Of a stretch of 64,000 nt of DNA, positions 15,497 to 23,988 are shown in pieces. The stretch spans positions 1 through 64,000 of the IMG/VR virus record IMGVR_UViG_3300008740_000600; one strand, given 5' to 3'. How positions within the stretch are numbered: the stretch's first letter is position 1; every line of letters starts with the position of its first letter. This DNA comes from a virus. The notes below the pieces were generated by a model. It searched no databases. It worked only from the letters and a program-made list of their open reading frames with translations, and was not told the DNA's origin. A program made the translations under genes and the position numbers.

Positions 15497-16368
15497 AATT
15501 AAGATATTCTGAAGCATTCTATAGTATACAAGGAGAAGGACGTTATGTAGGAGTACCTAGTGTATTTTTAAGAACGTTTGGATGTAATTTTAGATGTAAA
15601 TTATTTGGTCGTGATAAATCAGAATCATATCCAGGGTTAAATAATGCTAATCCGGAAGTTGAAGCTATTATTAATAATATAGATCAATATAACGAATTTA
15701 AAGAACTTCCTATAGTACATACAGGTTGTGATACTTATGCTTCGATATATCCGCAGTTTAAAAGATTTATGAAAGACGATAATATTGATGGTGTAGTAGA
15801 TTACTTACTATCATTAACACCGAATGGTAAATGGATGTTAGACAATGGTCAAGATATTCATTTAATATTTACAGGTGGTGAGCCGTTGTTAGGGTGGCAA
15901 CGAGCTTATATAGACTTACTGGAACACCCTAAAATGAAAGGACTAAAGAATGTTACATTTGAAACAAATACCACACAGGCTCTTAGACCTGAGTTTAGAG
16001 AGTATCTCGAGTCTCAAAGAAAGTTTACAGTCACTTGGTCTTGCTCCCCTAAACTCTCAGTATCGGGAGAAAGCTGGGCAGACGCTATTAAGCCTGATAT
16101 CGCTCGTTCTTATTATGACGTCCCTAGGACTAATCTTTATCTTAAATTTGTTGTCGCTGACACTGATGACGTTGAAGAAGTTGATAGAGCTGTTAGGGAG
16201 TACCGCAACGCCGGTGTTGACTGCCCTGTCTACACTATGCCGTTGGGTGGTCGATACGATGAATATAAAGCAAATGCTCAAAGAGTGGCAAAACTGGCGA
16301 TGGAAAAAGGATGGAGATACACACCTAGACTCCATGTCGACATATTCGGAAATGCCTGGGGGACTTAA
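15493..16368 (+). CDS. queE: 7-carboxy-7-deazaguanine synthase (QueE, radical SAM)
   Basis: A 291-residue radical SAM enzyme that converts 6-carboxytetrahydropterin to 7-carboxy-7-deazaguanine. Motifs: FYSIQGEGRYVG, RTFGCNFRC (first two cluster Cys), a later HTGCD that probably gives the third, IFTGGEPLLG and FETNTT. The usual CxxxCxxC is split by an insertion of roughly 50 residues between the second and third Cys. GAGGAG precedes the ATG. It follows queD and clpP in the same direction. Confidence 0.88.
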   Translation: MKLRYSEAFYSIQGEGRYVGVPSVFLRTFGCNFRCKLFGRDKSESYPGLNNANPEVEAIINNIDQYNEFKELPIVHTGCDTYASIYPQFKRFMKDDNIDGVVDYLLSLTPNGKWMLDNGQDIHLIFTGGEPLLGWQRAYIDLLEHPKMKGLKNVTFETNTTQALRPEFREYLESQRKFTVTWSCSPKLSVSGESWADAIKPDIARSYYDVPRTNLYLKFVVADTDDVEEVDRAVREYRNAGVDCPVYTMPLGGRYDEYKANAQRVAKLAMEKGWRYTPRLHVDIFGNAWGT

Positions 16369-16474
16369 GAATTATGAAGTACCTGTAGCAGAGATGGGCG
16401 GATTTGACGAGGATGATAACAAACTAAAACCTGTAGATCCTGCTCATGAATTTAGAAAGAAAGGAATAGTTTAA
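16352..16474 (+). CDS. Very small protein overlapping queE end (40 aa)
   Basis: ATG 16352 lies inside the last codons of queE in another frame, after TTCGGA. The acidic 40-residue product (MPGGLKNYEVPVAEMGGF at its start) ends in TAATG shared with the next gene. The coupling and open frame beyond queE support it; the longer upstream frame is a shadow of queE. Confidence 0.4.
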   Translation: MPGGLKNYEVPVAEMGGFDEDDNKLKPVDPAHEFRKKGIV

Positions 16475-16689
16475 TGGATATAACAAAAGGATTATATAAA
16501 GCATTAGAGTCAAAGTATACATCTGAGATTGCTGACGCTAAAGTACGTTTAGGTATATATTTTGAAAAGTCAGTTGCTATAGGAGAACATCCACAGCATA
16601 CTGAAGAAATGGATAAATTGTTATCTCAAATTTCTAGTGCTGAAGATAACTTAGAAAATTTAAAAAAACATTTTAGTGAATATAACTAG
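16474..16689 (+). CDS. Small helical protein (71 aa), unknown
   Basis: AAAGGAATAG precedes an ATG that overlaps the previous stop. The protein is almost all helix with a coiled-coil end (LLSQISSAEDNLENLKKHF). No recognised family. Confidence 0.5.
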   Translation: MDITKGLYKALESKYTSEIADAKVRLGIYFEKSVAIGEHPQHTEEMDKLLSQISSAEDNLENLKKHFSEYN

Positions 16690-16697
16690 GAGAAGAA

Positions 16698-17060
16698 ATG
16701 GAAAACCCATTTAAAAAATTGTTTGAAAAGAAACCTAAGACTAAAAAAGAACATAAGTCTGATAAAGACCTTGCTACTGAACAGCAAAAGCCTTATGTTA
16801 ATGTAGTAGGTTTTGAATTAGACAATCCAAAGAAACCAGACCAAGGTGCTTTTGAACTTGATTGGAATGTTTACTTTGTTAATCAATTACGAAGTGAAGG
16901 ATACCAAGGCGTTAAAGATGAAGATGTCGTTGACCAATGGTTTCAAAAAGTATGTAGGAACATAGCATTAGAAACTTGGGAAAATTATGATGCTGACCCT
17001 GAAAACAGAGGAACAGTAACCAAGACTAAACGTGATGATGGTAAAACTGAGGTTAGCTAA
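16698..17060 (+). CDS. Phage protein of unknown function (120 aa)
   Basis: A Lys-rich N-terminal arm (NPFKKLFEKKPKTKKEHK) precedes a compact domain with WNVYFVNQLRSEGY and VVDQWFQKVCRNIALETWE. TAGGAGAAG lies before the ATG. The basic arm suggests nucleic-acid contact. Not recognised beyond that. Confidence 0.5.
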   Translation: MENPFKKLFEKKPKTKKEHKSDKDLATEQQKPYVNVVGFELDNPKKPDQGAFELDWNVYFVNQLRSEGYQGVKDEDVVDQWFQKVCRNIALETWENYDADPENRGTVTKTKRDDGKTEVS

Positions 17061-18046
17061 TGTTTTTTTTAAACTTCGGTGACGGCCATGCTGGAGGTGT
17101 ATGTAGTGAAACAAACTACACACAGGCAAATCAAGATGGTACTTGGGTAGGCCTCGAACGTTACCCGCATCCAACAGATTCTCAATATAGCTGGGTTAGT
17201 AGAATGGCGGAAATTTATTCTGCTAGAACAAAAAATCTTTGTAGACATAATGCTTGTATAGAAACTATCTTAAAAGAAGTTAGAGATAATATAGATTTAT
17301 ATAATTTTGACGAATGCTTTTTCTTTATAGGATTACCAAATTACCAACCTAGACTATTTCCTATATATGGCAGTTGGGGTAATGCTAAAAATAATCAATG
17401 GAGCACCCATTACAAATACTATGGCTTAGAATGTCAAATGGATGGTAACGATTTTAATAGAGAAGAAGGTCACGAACTAATTTTAAATGTTATGAGAACT
17501 GGCGGAATTAGACCTAAAGATACTACATATACACCTTATATTGATATGGGATTTAGAGGTTTTTTAAATGTAAGAGGATTAAACCCTGACGATATTGATA
17601 ATCCTCTAAATGCTTTTCATCCTGATAATCCTATATACCATAACATTGTTCACGATTGGCTAACCGAAAAAGAAAAAGAATACTTAAAAGAATGCGAAAG
17701 AATTTCAAAACTAGTTGGTACTGAAAGATATGATAATATAACCGACGATTTAATTTCAACAATAAAACTAATGAAAAAGTCGTCACACCAATTCTTTTTT
17801 TACTTTACTGACCAAGTTCCTGGGTCAAATAATATACCCTACGATCTTCAAAGTAATGATGAAACTGAAACTGAAAAATTAGACCATCCAAACCAACATT
17901 GGTTCTGGGGAGTAAGTATGGCAAATCATTTTAATAATATGGATAATAGCAAACCAAGATTTAAAGGATATTATAAACACGAAGACCATTTTCAATTTTC
18001 AAAATATATGAGACATAAGTTGACAGAAACAAAAAAGATGTTATAA
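17060..18046 (+). CDS. Phage protein of unknown function (328 aa)
   Basis: Coupled by TAATG to the previous gene. The first half has GDGHAGGVCSETNY and FDECFFFIGLPNYQPRLFP; the C-terminus has a His-rich end (YYKHEDHFQFSKYMRHKL). This order weakly recalls SGNH-type proteins such as the one at 52967-53752, but no clear catalytic block is seen. The promoter of the RNase H gene lies inside its last codons. Confidence 0.45.
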   Translation: MFFLNFGDGHAGGVCSETNYTQANQDGTWVGLERYPHPTDSQYSWVSRMAEIYSARTKNLCRHNACIETILKEVRDNIDLYNFDECFFFIGLPNYQPRLFPIYGSWGNAKNNQWSTHYKYYGLECQMDGNDFNREEGHELILNVMRTGGIRPKDTTYTPYIDMGFRGFLNVRGLNPDDIDNPLNAFHPDNPIYHNIVHDWLTEKEKEYLKECERISKLVGTERYDNITDDLISTIKLMKKSSHQFFFYFTDQVPGSNNIPYDLQSNDETETEKLDHPNQHWFWGVSMANHFNNMDNSKPRFKGYYKHEDHFQFSKYMRHKLTETKKML

Positions 18047-18047
18047 T
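18020..18047 (+). promoter_or_regulatory. Sigma70-type promoter placing +1 on the RNase H ATG
   Basis: TTGACA 18020-18025 and TATAAT 18042-18047, spacing 16. The last T of the -10 is seven bases from the A of ATG 18054, so the predicted transcript has no leader. Confidence 0.75.
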
Positions 18048-18053
18048 AAAATT

Positions 18054-19040
18054 ATGAAATATTTAATAGTAGATACAGCAAATACATTTTTTAGGGCAAG
18101 GCACGTTGCTTTTCGTGGTGCCGACCTTGATGAAAGAATTGGATTGAGTATTCATATTACAATGAATAGTGTTAATAAAGTCTTTCGTAAATTCCAAGCA
18201 GACCATGTAGTATTTTGTTTAGAAGGTCGTAGTTGGCGTAAAGACTTTTATGAACCTTATAAGAAAAATAGAATAGTAGCCAGACAGGCATTAACAGATA
18301 AAGAATTAAAAGAAGACAAAGCATTCTGGGAAACGTTTGACGAGCTTTGTACATTCTTAAAAGATAAAAGCAACTGTACAGTTCTTCAAAACGAAATAGC
18401 AGAAGCAGATGATTTAATTGCTAGATTTATTGATAAACACCCTAATGATGAACATTTTATTATTAGTAGTGATACAGACTTTATTCAACTAATAGCACCT
18501 AATGTTAAACAGTACAATGGTATTACAAATGAGTTACACACTATTGAAGGTATATTTGATGATAAAGATAATAGAGTAATTGATAAGAAAACCAAAGAGC
18601 CCAAAATAGTACCAGATCCAGAGTGGCTTTTATTTGAAAAGTGTATGAGAGGTGATTCAAGTGATAATGTGTTTAGTGCTTATCCAGGTGTCCGCAAAAA
18701 AGGTTCAAAAAATAAAGTAGGATTAGTAGAAGCATTCGACGATAAAAATCGTAAAGGATTTAATTGGAATAACTTAATGCTACAACGTTGGGTAGATCAT
18801 AACGAAGTAGAACATAGAGTTTTAGATGATTATAATCGTAATGTAACATTGGTAGATTTATCAGCACAACCAGAAGAAATAAAAGACTTTATAGACGAAA
18901 CTATAAAGGCTATAGAACCAAAAAATCATAGTATGGTTGGAGCAAAGTTTTTAAAATTTTGCGGCAAATATGATCTACAACGAATAAGTGACAACATAGA
19001 AAGTTATGCTCACTTTCTACAGTTAGGATATAAGGAGTAA
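18054..19040 (+). CDS. rnh: T4 RNase H-like 5'-3' exonuclease/flap nuclease
   Basis: A 328-residue FEN-1/RNase H-like nuclease that removes RNA primers and flaps during replication. Acidic metal-binding clusters are visible: IVDTANTFFRARH near the start, IAEADDLIARF, ISSDTDFIQL and RGDSSDNV. Length and order match T4 RNase H. No Shine-Dalgarno is seen and the promoter suggests a leaderless mRNA, although upstream read-through would also transcribe it. Confidence 0.88.
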   Translation: MKYLIVDTANTFFRARHVAFRGADLDERIGLSIHITMNSVNKVFRKFQADHVVFCLEGRSWRKDFYEPYKKNRIVARQALTDKELKEDKAFWETFDELCTFLKDKSNCTVLQNEIAEADDLIARFIDKHPNDEHFIISSDTDFIQLIAPNVKQYNGITNELHTIEGIFDDKDNRVIDKKTKEPKIVPDPEWLLFEKCMRGDSSDNVFSAYPGVRKKGSKNKVGLVEAFDDKNRKGFNWNNLMLQRWVDHNEVEHRVLDDYNRNVTLVDLSAQPEEIKDFIDETIKAIEPKNHSMVGAKFLKFCGKYDLQRISDNIESYAHFLQLGYKE

Positions 19041-19044
19041 AAAT

Positions 19045-19551
19045 ATGGCAATGAAATTAAAAACAATAGTTAAGAATAACTTTTGGATATTAGAAGAAGA
19101 CGGTACCAAAGTTGGAACTGTAAGTAAAATAGAAAACCAAAAGCATTTTCAAGTTTTTAGTAAAACAGAAGGAACAAGACCAGTTAAACTATCATTAAGT
19201 GAAATTGTAGAAAAATGGGGCGAAGATTGTTTTAAAGAACCTGTTGAAACTAAAAAAGATACAAGTATCACAAAAGAAGATGGTGGATATTATATGTTAT
19301 TCGGATATCCATGTGCTAGTGAACCTACAAATGAAATGTATGAAGTTCAACGTAAACTTCCTTTATATACAAAAAACAATAAATCAAATAGTGTACATTC
19401 AGCAGGATATTATATTGTACAATACCCAAGTAACGGTTGGACAAGAAGTTTTTGCCCAAAACTAGTTACAATAGAAAGATACCCATATCAAGGACCATTT
19501 AAGACTAAAGCAGATATGGCATTGGCACTTAAACAAAGTAGAGTTAAATGA
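19045..19551 (+). CDS. Phage protein of unknown function (168 aa)
   Basis: AAGGAG at the end of the RNase H gene serves this ATG. The N-terminal 60 residues look like a small beta domain (FWILEEDGTKVGTVSKIE); the rest is aromatic-rich (GYYIVQYPSNGWTRSF). No recognised function. Position suggests a replication-region protein. Confidence 0.5.
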   Translation: MAMKLKTIVKNNFWILEEDGTKVGTVSKIENQKHFQVFSKTEGTRPVKLSLSEIVEKWGEDCFKEPVETKKDTSITKEDGGYYMLFGYPCASEPTNEMYEVQRKLPLYTKNNKSNSVHSAGYYIVQYPSNGWTRSFCPKLVTIERYPYQGPFKTKADMALALKQSRVK

Positions 19552-19775
19552 GTATCCATATAAATAATTTTAGACAGATAGTACAAGCTAATCAACAAAA
19601 AAAGCTGTCTACGACGACCTTAGAGACCTCTAAAGCGGCGGATTTGCTACATAGTATTACAGAGCTTCAAACGAAGTTAATTGACGTACAAAGCGAATTA
19701 ATAAAAGCACAAAAGAAGCTACTCGATTCCCAAGTAATTGATGTTGAAATGGACGGCGATAACTGGTCTAATTAA
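19548..19775 (+). CDS. Small helical protein (75 aa), unknown
   Basis: ATGA overlap with the previous gene. The C-terminal half is a long coiled-coil-like helix (ITELQTKLIDVQSELIKAQ). A chance TATAAATA lies in its first codons. No recognised family. Confidence 0.5.
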   Translation: MSIHINNFRQIVQANQQKKLSTTTLETSKAADLLHSITELQTKLIDVQSELIKAQKKLLDSQVIDVEMDGDNWSN

Positions 19776-19813
19776 GTACTCATATAAAAAGGGTTATATA
19801 CTCATAGAAAGAA

Positions 19814-19821
19814 GATAAATA
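19814..19821 (+). promoter_or_regulatory. Candidate late promoter box (GATAAATA)
   Basis: GATAAATA in the short gap before the GTG at 19845, which has CAGGAG in front. The gap also carries imperfect TACTCATA repeats. Moderate support only. Confidence 0.35.
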
Positions 19822-19844
19822 CTCTTATATACAGGAGTATCAAA

Positions 19845-20132
19845 GTGAGTAGACCAAAACCAGTTATACTGTTAGAAAAAACAGACAACAAAAGCTACCA
19901 AACCGATCAGGTCTTGGCTAGTGACGGCATCTGGGCTGTGTACTATGAAGACAGACCAATTAACTTAAAGACATTCAATATGCTGGTTTCTTATCCTGGA
20001 CCTAAATATAAAAAAGTAAGTTTTTCCAATCCCGGTCATGCTATTAACCTAGCAAAGAAGCTCAATCTAAAATATGCCACTGATCGTTTTACTGTAGTGA
20101 AGCTAGATCGCGGTGAGCAAGTTAAACTCTAA
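19845..20132 (+). CDS. Phage protein of unknown function (95 aa), GTG start
   Basis: GTG preceded by CAGGAG at ideal spacing. Soluble, likely beta-rich (IWAVYYEDRPINLKTF, GPKYKKVSFSNPGHA). Overlaps the next gene by 20 bases. Not recognised. Confidence 0.5.
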   Translation: MSRPKPVILLEKTDNKSYQTDQVLASDGIWAVYYEDRPINLKTFNMLVSYPGPKYKKVSFSNPGHAINLAKKLNLKYATDRFTVVKLDRGEQVKL

Positions 20133-20496
20133 AAAAGCTGAAATAACTAAAGCATTGGCCTTAGAATTAAAAGGCATATCGTATGAAGATGCTATGTCAC
20201 AATGGTGGCGTAATACTAGAAGTAATTCTGGTCTTCGTCTTACAGGATATGGCTTTAACGTATTTGTTAAAAAACTAAAATTAAAACGATATACAGTTTC
20301 AATAGAACAATCAATAAAGCATATTAAAAGCAACCCTAGAGTACTATTAGATTTGGATAGATACTTAACTTGCCCATACTACTTTCCACCAAGAAAACAG
20401 GCTATTATAGTATTTGGTGAACAAGAAGCTAATATGATATCTCTATATAATGGTGATATTATGCTATATATGAAGAATACATCTGCTTGGTATTAA
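20113..20496 (+). CDS. Phage protein of unknown function (127 aa), GTG start
   Basis: The likely start is GTG 20113 inside the previous gene. The first 70 residues look helical and basic (DAMSQWWRNTRSNSGLRL, VFVKKLKLKRYTV), possibly DNA-binding; the end is hydrophobic and aromatic. Not recognised. Confidence 0.5.
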   Translation: MSKLNSKKAEITKALALELKGISYEDAMSQWWRNTRSNSGLRLTGYGFNVFVKKLKLKRYTVSIEQSIKHIKSNPRVLLDLDRYLTCPYYFPPRKQAIIVFGEQEANMISLYNGDIMLYMKNTSAWY

Positions 20497-20508
20497 GGTA
20501 TTTTCGGT

Positions 20509-20560
20509 CCAAAAACCGTCAAAACCAACCCAAAATCCACACCCAAAACTACCCAAAATC
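20509..20560 (+). repeat. A/C-only tract with three CCCAAAA repeats
   Basis: A nearly G-free stretch with CCCAAAA at 20529, 20542 and 20552 and a related CCAAAAACC at 20509. It lies in a 189-base gap between genes. No coding frame is evident. A protein- or RNA-binding role is possible. Confidence 0.5.
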
Positions 20561-20606
20561 TAAAAAAAGATTGAAAATGTAGTAAAATCAATGGTTTATA
20601 CTAGGA

Positions 20607-20622
20607 AAAAAGACGTCTTTTT
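20607..20622 (+). promoter_or_regulatory. 16-bp perfect palindrome before the moxR promoter
   Basis: AAAAAGACGTCTTTTT is fully self-complementary and ends two bases before the -35 hexamer. With no loop it is a poor terminator, so an operator for a dimeric regulator is more likely. Confidence 0.45.
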
Positions 20623-20624
20623 GG

Positions 20625-20653
20625 TTGACAAATTGGATAAAAGACTGTATTAT
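20625..20653 (+). promoter_or_regulatory. Sigma70-type promoter of the MoxR/VWA genes (TTGACA-N17-TATTAT)
   Basis: TTGACA 20625-20630 and TATTAT 20648-20653, spacing 17, preceded by TTGG, 33 bases before the ATG at 20686. Confidence 0.82.
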
Positions 20654-20685
20654 AGTATGTATAAACTAAAACAAAAGGTAAAAAT

Positions 20686-21798
20686 ATGTCCTCAAATCAA
20701 ACAGAACACAGAACAGTAACTTCCGAAGGGGCTCGTAGGAGCATCTTAAAGGCGTTTGCTAAAAAACGTCCTATCTTCCTTTGGGGTCCTATGGGAATTG
20801 GTAAATCAGAACTTTCCCAAGGTATTGTCGATTCAGGAGAACTTGGTAATGCTTTACTAGTTGATCTTAGAATGGCACTTATGGAACCTACAGATGTTAA
20901 AGGTATTCCATTTTATAACAAAGACACAGGCACAATGGACTGGGCACCTCCAGTTGATTTACCTAGTGCCGAACTAGCCAAACAATATGATACTATTGTA
21001 TTGTTCTTAGACGAGCTGAATAGTGCTCCTCCAAGTACACAGGCGGCGGCCTACCAGTTAGTTCTTAACCGTAGGGTTGGTAACTATATACTTCCTGATA
21101 ACGTGGTTATAATTGCCGCGGGTAATAGGGAGACTGATAAGGGTGTTGTTTACAGAATGCCTGCTCCGTTGGCTAACAGATTTTTACACTTAGAAATGAG
21201 AGTCGATTACGACAGTTGGTTGAACTGGGCCGTAAACAATAATATCCATTCAGATGTTATTGGTCACGTTACCGTTCACAAGCAAGACTTATTTGATTTT
21301 GATCCTAAAGGTTCAAGTCGTTCTTTTGCTACTCCAAGAAGTTGGACTTTTGTTAGTGAGCTAATTGATGACGATGATCTTGATGATGAAACTTTTACTG
21401 ATTTGGTATCAGGTGCCGTTGGTGAAGGTATTGCCGTTAAGTTTATGGCAACAAGAAAAGCTCGTAATAAACTTCCTAACCCAACTGAAATTTTAGAAGG
21501 TAAGATTAAAGAGTTAGATCAGTCAGTTGAAATGTCAGGTCGTTATTCACTTACAATGTCTATGTGTTATGAGTTAAGAGAAAGAGCTTTAAAGTCTAAA
21601 GGAACTTCTCAAAAATACATTGAAAACTTTTTAAGGTTTATGATGGACAACTTTGACGCTGAACTTACAGTAATGGGAGCTCAGACTGCCATAGTAAGAT
21701 ACGGTATTAATGTTAAACCAAAAGAGCTACCTAGTTTTAACGAATTCCACGAAAGATTCGGTAAGTACATTAGAAAAGCTCGTTCAATGGAGGCGTAG
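20686..21798 (+). CDS. MoxR-type AAA+ ATPase
   Basis: A 370-residue AAA+ protein. Walker A is GPMGIGKSE (residues 34-42), Walker B IVLFLDELNSAPP, sensor 1 VVIIAAGNRE, and PAPLANRF holds the arginine-finger region. MoxR ATPases act as chaperones with a VWA partner, and such a partner follows after 5 bases. The pair could remodel a viral or host complex. Seen in several marine T4-like phages, as far as I recall. Confidence 0.88.
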   Translation: MSSNQTEHRTVTSEGARRSILKAFAKKRPIFLWGPMGIGKSELSQGIVDSGELGNALLVDLRMALMEPTDVKGIPFYNKDTGTMDWAPPVDLPSAELAKQYDTIVLFLDELNSAPPSTQAAAYQLVLNRRVGNYILPDNVVIIAAGNRETDKGVVYRMPAPLANRFLHLEMRVDYDSWLNWAVNNNIHSDVIGHVTVHKQDLFDFDPKGSSRSFATPRSWTFVSELIDDDDLDDETFTDLVSGAVGEGIAVKFMATRKARNKLPNPTEILEGKIKELDQSVEMSGRYSLTMSMCYELRERALKSKGTSQKYIENFLRFMMDNFDAELTVMGAQTAIVRYGINVKPKELPSFNEFHERFGKYIRKARSMEA

Positions 21799-21803
21799 GA
21801 AAT

Positions 21804-23105
21804 ATGTCACATACTACAGCACCATCAACTAAAGATAAGCCACTTTGCGAAGTTGGATTTGAAACTGATTTCGCTTTAGATCTTAAAGTACGTGAGCAAT
21901 TAATTCAAGCAAGAATTGGCTTACTTATTTTACATCCATTTTACGGTAACCTTGCTTTAAGGCTTAAACTTGTTAATGCTGATGCTTGGTGTCCTACCGC
22001 GGCCACTGATGGTAGAAACTTTTTCTACAATACTAAATTTATTCAAAAATTACCAGATGGTGAAATTCTATTTTTAATGGGACATGAAATACTTCATGTA
22101 GTTTATGATCACCTAGGACGAAATGATGGACGTGATCCACAGTTATCAAACATTGCCGCCGACTATTGTGTTAACGGTGACTTGGTAGAAAACAAAGTTG
22201 GTAAGCCAATTGAAGTTGTTCCTATTTTACACGATACAAAATATAAAAATTGGTCATTTGAAAGAGTATATGATGATCTTTATGAGAATGCTGAAAAAAT
22301 TGATATGGAGTCTTTGTTAGACAAAGTATTAGATGAGCATTTAGATAACGAAGAAAATAAAGACAGCAACGGTGGTGGTAGCCAAGAAACAGATAAAAAC
22401 GGAAACCAAATTAGTAAAAGTAAGCCTAAGATGTCTGAAGAAGAACGTAGACAAATTAAAGACGAAATGAAAGAGGCTGTTATAAATGCGGCACAGGCGG
22501 CCGGTGGTGCTCAAGCTGGTAATATGCCTGCTAACATTAAAAGATTAATTCAACAATGGACTGCTCCTAAGATGGATTGGAGAGAATTACTTCAACAACA
22601 AATTCAGTCAACTGTTAAAAACGATTTTACTTTCCAAAGACCAAATCGTAGAAGTTGGCATATTGATGCTGTTCTTCCTGCTATGGATTATGATGAGAAA
22701 ATTGATGTTTCAGTTTGTGTTGATATGAGTGGTTCAGTTTCAGATACTATGATTAAAGATTTCTTTAGTGAAATTAAAGGTATTGTTGAAATGTACGAAG
22801 ATTATAAAATTGATCTTTGGACTTTTGATACAGACGTTTATGGTTATAAAACATTTGATCCAACTAACATAGATGAACTTTTAGACTACGAGCCGATGGG
22901 TGGTGGTGGAACAGAGTTTGAAGTTAATTGGAAATTTATGAAAGACAACGAAATAATGCCTAAGAAATTAATTATGTTCACAGATGGTTATCCTTGGGGT
23001 AGCTGGGGTGATGAAAACTACTGTGATACAGTTTTTGTTATTCACGGTGCTAAAGATATTGAAGCACCATTTGGTGTTACTGCCCATTACGAAGATCACA
23101 AATAA
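21804..23105 (+). CDS. VWA-domain protein with HExxH metallopeptidase-like N-terminus
   Basis: A 433-residue partner of the MoxR ATPase, similar in plan to DUF2201/VWA proteins. The N-terminal part has GHEILHVVYDH, a zinc-type HExxH (His94, Glu95, His98). A charged linker precedes a C-terminal VWA domain with the MIDAS motif DMSGS (from Asp307) and MFTDGYPWG. MIDAS domains bind a metal and a partner protein. Whether the HExxH part cleaves protein is not known. TAATG couples it to the next gene. Confidence 0.85.
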   Translation: MSHTTAPSTKDKPLCEVGFETDFALDLKVREQLIQARIGLLILHPFYGNLALRLKLVNADAWCPTAATDGRNFFYNTKFIQKLPDGEILFLMGHEILHVVYDHLGRNDGRDPQLSNIAADYCVNGDLVENKVGKPIEVVPILHDTKYKNWSFERVYDDLYENAEKIDMESLLDKVLDEHLDNEENKDSNGGGSQETDKNGNQISKSKPKMSEEERRQIKDEMKEAVINAAQAAGGAQAGNMPANIKRLIQQWTAPKMDWRELLQQQIQSTVKNDFTFQRPNRRSWHIDAVLPAMDYDEKIDVSVCVDMSGSVSDTMIKDFFSEIKGIVEMYEDYKIDLWTFDTDVYGYKTFDPTNIDELLDYEPMGGGGTEFEVNWKFMKDNEIMPKKLIMFTDGYPWGSWGDENYCDTVFVIHGAKDIEAPFGVTAHYEDHK

Positions 23106-23686
23106 TGAGCAATTTTAAACAATTATATTTTGAGAAATTTGATATGGCTTCGGCCTTATCAGATTTAAGTGATTTGACCCTAGGAGATGAGGACACTCCT
23201 AAGGGTCAAATTTGCTTAAATTCTGTACCGGGACACGAAGACAATCCATTTTATGGATATGGTGGTCTTTGGAAAGATTGGCCAAACCAAAAAACTGTTA
23301 CACACGACGATGGTACTAAAGAAACTATTGTTCCATGGAGAACAGAAGGTTTAAAAGAAGAAGATTTTACAGTACTTTGTGACAGATTTAAAGGTACTGT
23401 ATTTGAAGAAGCTTATAATGAATTAACAAGCAGATTTATAATTGGTAGAGTTAGGTTAATGACTATGGAGCCTAGAAAATGCTTAACATGGCATAAAGAT
23501 ACTAGTCCTAGAATACATTATCCTATTATTACTAGCCCAGGTAATTTAATGATTATTGAAGACGAAGTAAAGCATTTAGAATCTAATACTTGGTGGCTAG
23601 TAGATACTACTAAACATCACACAGCTCTTAATGGATCAAGTGAATCTAGGATTCATTTAGTAGCGGTTTTACTAGGTAAAAAATAA
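23105..23686 (+). CDS. 2-oxoglutarate/Fe(II) oxygenase, Asp/Asn beta-hydroxylase-like
   Basis: A 193-residue protein with a likely facial triad: His130-x-Asp132 in LTWHKDTS and His171 or 172 in DTTKHHTALNGSS, plus an Arg (SRIHLV) for 2-oxoglutarate. This order fits aspartyl/asparaginyl beta-hydroxylase-type oxygenases. The substrate is unknown; its place in the MoxR/VWA operon hints at protein modification. Confidence 0.7.
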   Translation: MSNFKQLYFEKFDMASALSDLSDLTLGDEDTPKGQICLNSVPGHEDNPFYGYGGLWKDWPNQKTVTHDDGTKETIVPWRTEGLKEEDFTVLCDRFKGTVFEEAYNELTSRFIIGRVRLMTMEPRKCLTWHKDTSPRIHYPIITSPGNLMIIEDEVKHLESNTWWLVDTTKHHTALNGSSESRIHLVAVLLGKK

Positions 23687-23988
23687 TGGAACTTAACCCG
23701 CATAATGTTTTAGGTGAAAGAATAGTTACTCTTTTACCACCTCATTTTACTAAAATAATTTTACCAGTAACTAATACTTGGCAATCAAGCGACATTATTA
23801 GGCGAATGAAATTTTGGATATATAATAACCTAGATAACAGGTTTTACATATCAGATGGCGAATCTGGTATTTCAACTTTTGACTATCAATCCGACGAAGC
23901 TGGTATTACTATTGGCTTTGAAGATCCTGCTGAAGCAACATTTTTTAGTATTGCTTATCACGACGAGGGTGAAAACGAGTCTAACTGA
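23686..23988 (+). CDS. Phage protein of unknown function (100 aa)
   Basis: TAATG coupling with the oxygenase. Soluble and likely mixed alpha/beta (IIRRMKFWIYNNLDNRFYI, ITIGFEDPAEATFF). Its last 31 bases overlap the end of the converging minus-strand gene. Not recognised. Confidence 0.5.
   Translation: MELNPHNVLGERIVTLLPPHFTKIILPVTNTWQSSDIIRRMKFWIYNNLDNRFYISDGESGISTFDYQSDEAGITIGFEDPAEATFFSIAYHDEGENESN

Noticed and set aside
15950-16351. Upstream part of the frame that ends at 16474
   Set aside because: Lies fully inside queE in another frame; only the part after ATG 16352 is plausible.
19559-19566. TATAAATA inside the gene at 19548 as a late promoter
   Set aside because: It falls in the first codons of a gene with no promoter-like spacing to the next one; probably chance.
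20607-20622. Palindrome as a rho-independent terminator
   Set aside because: It has no loop, is A/T at the ends, and is placed directly before a -35 box.
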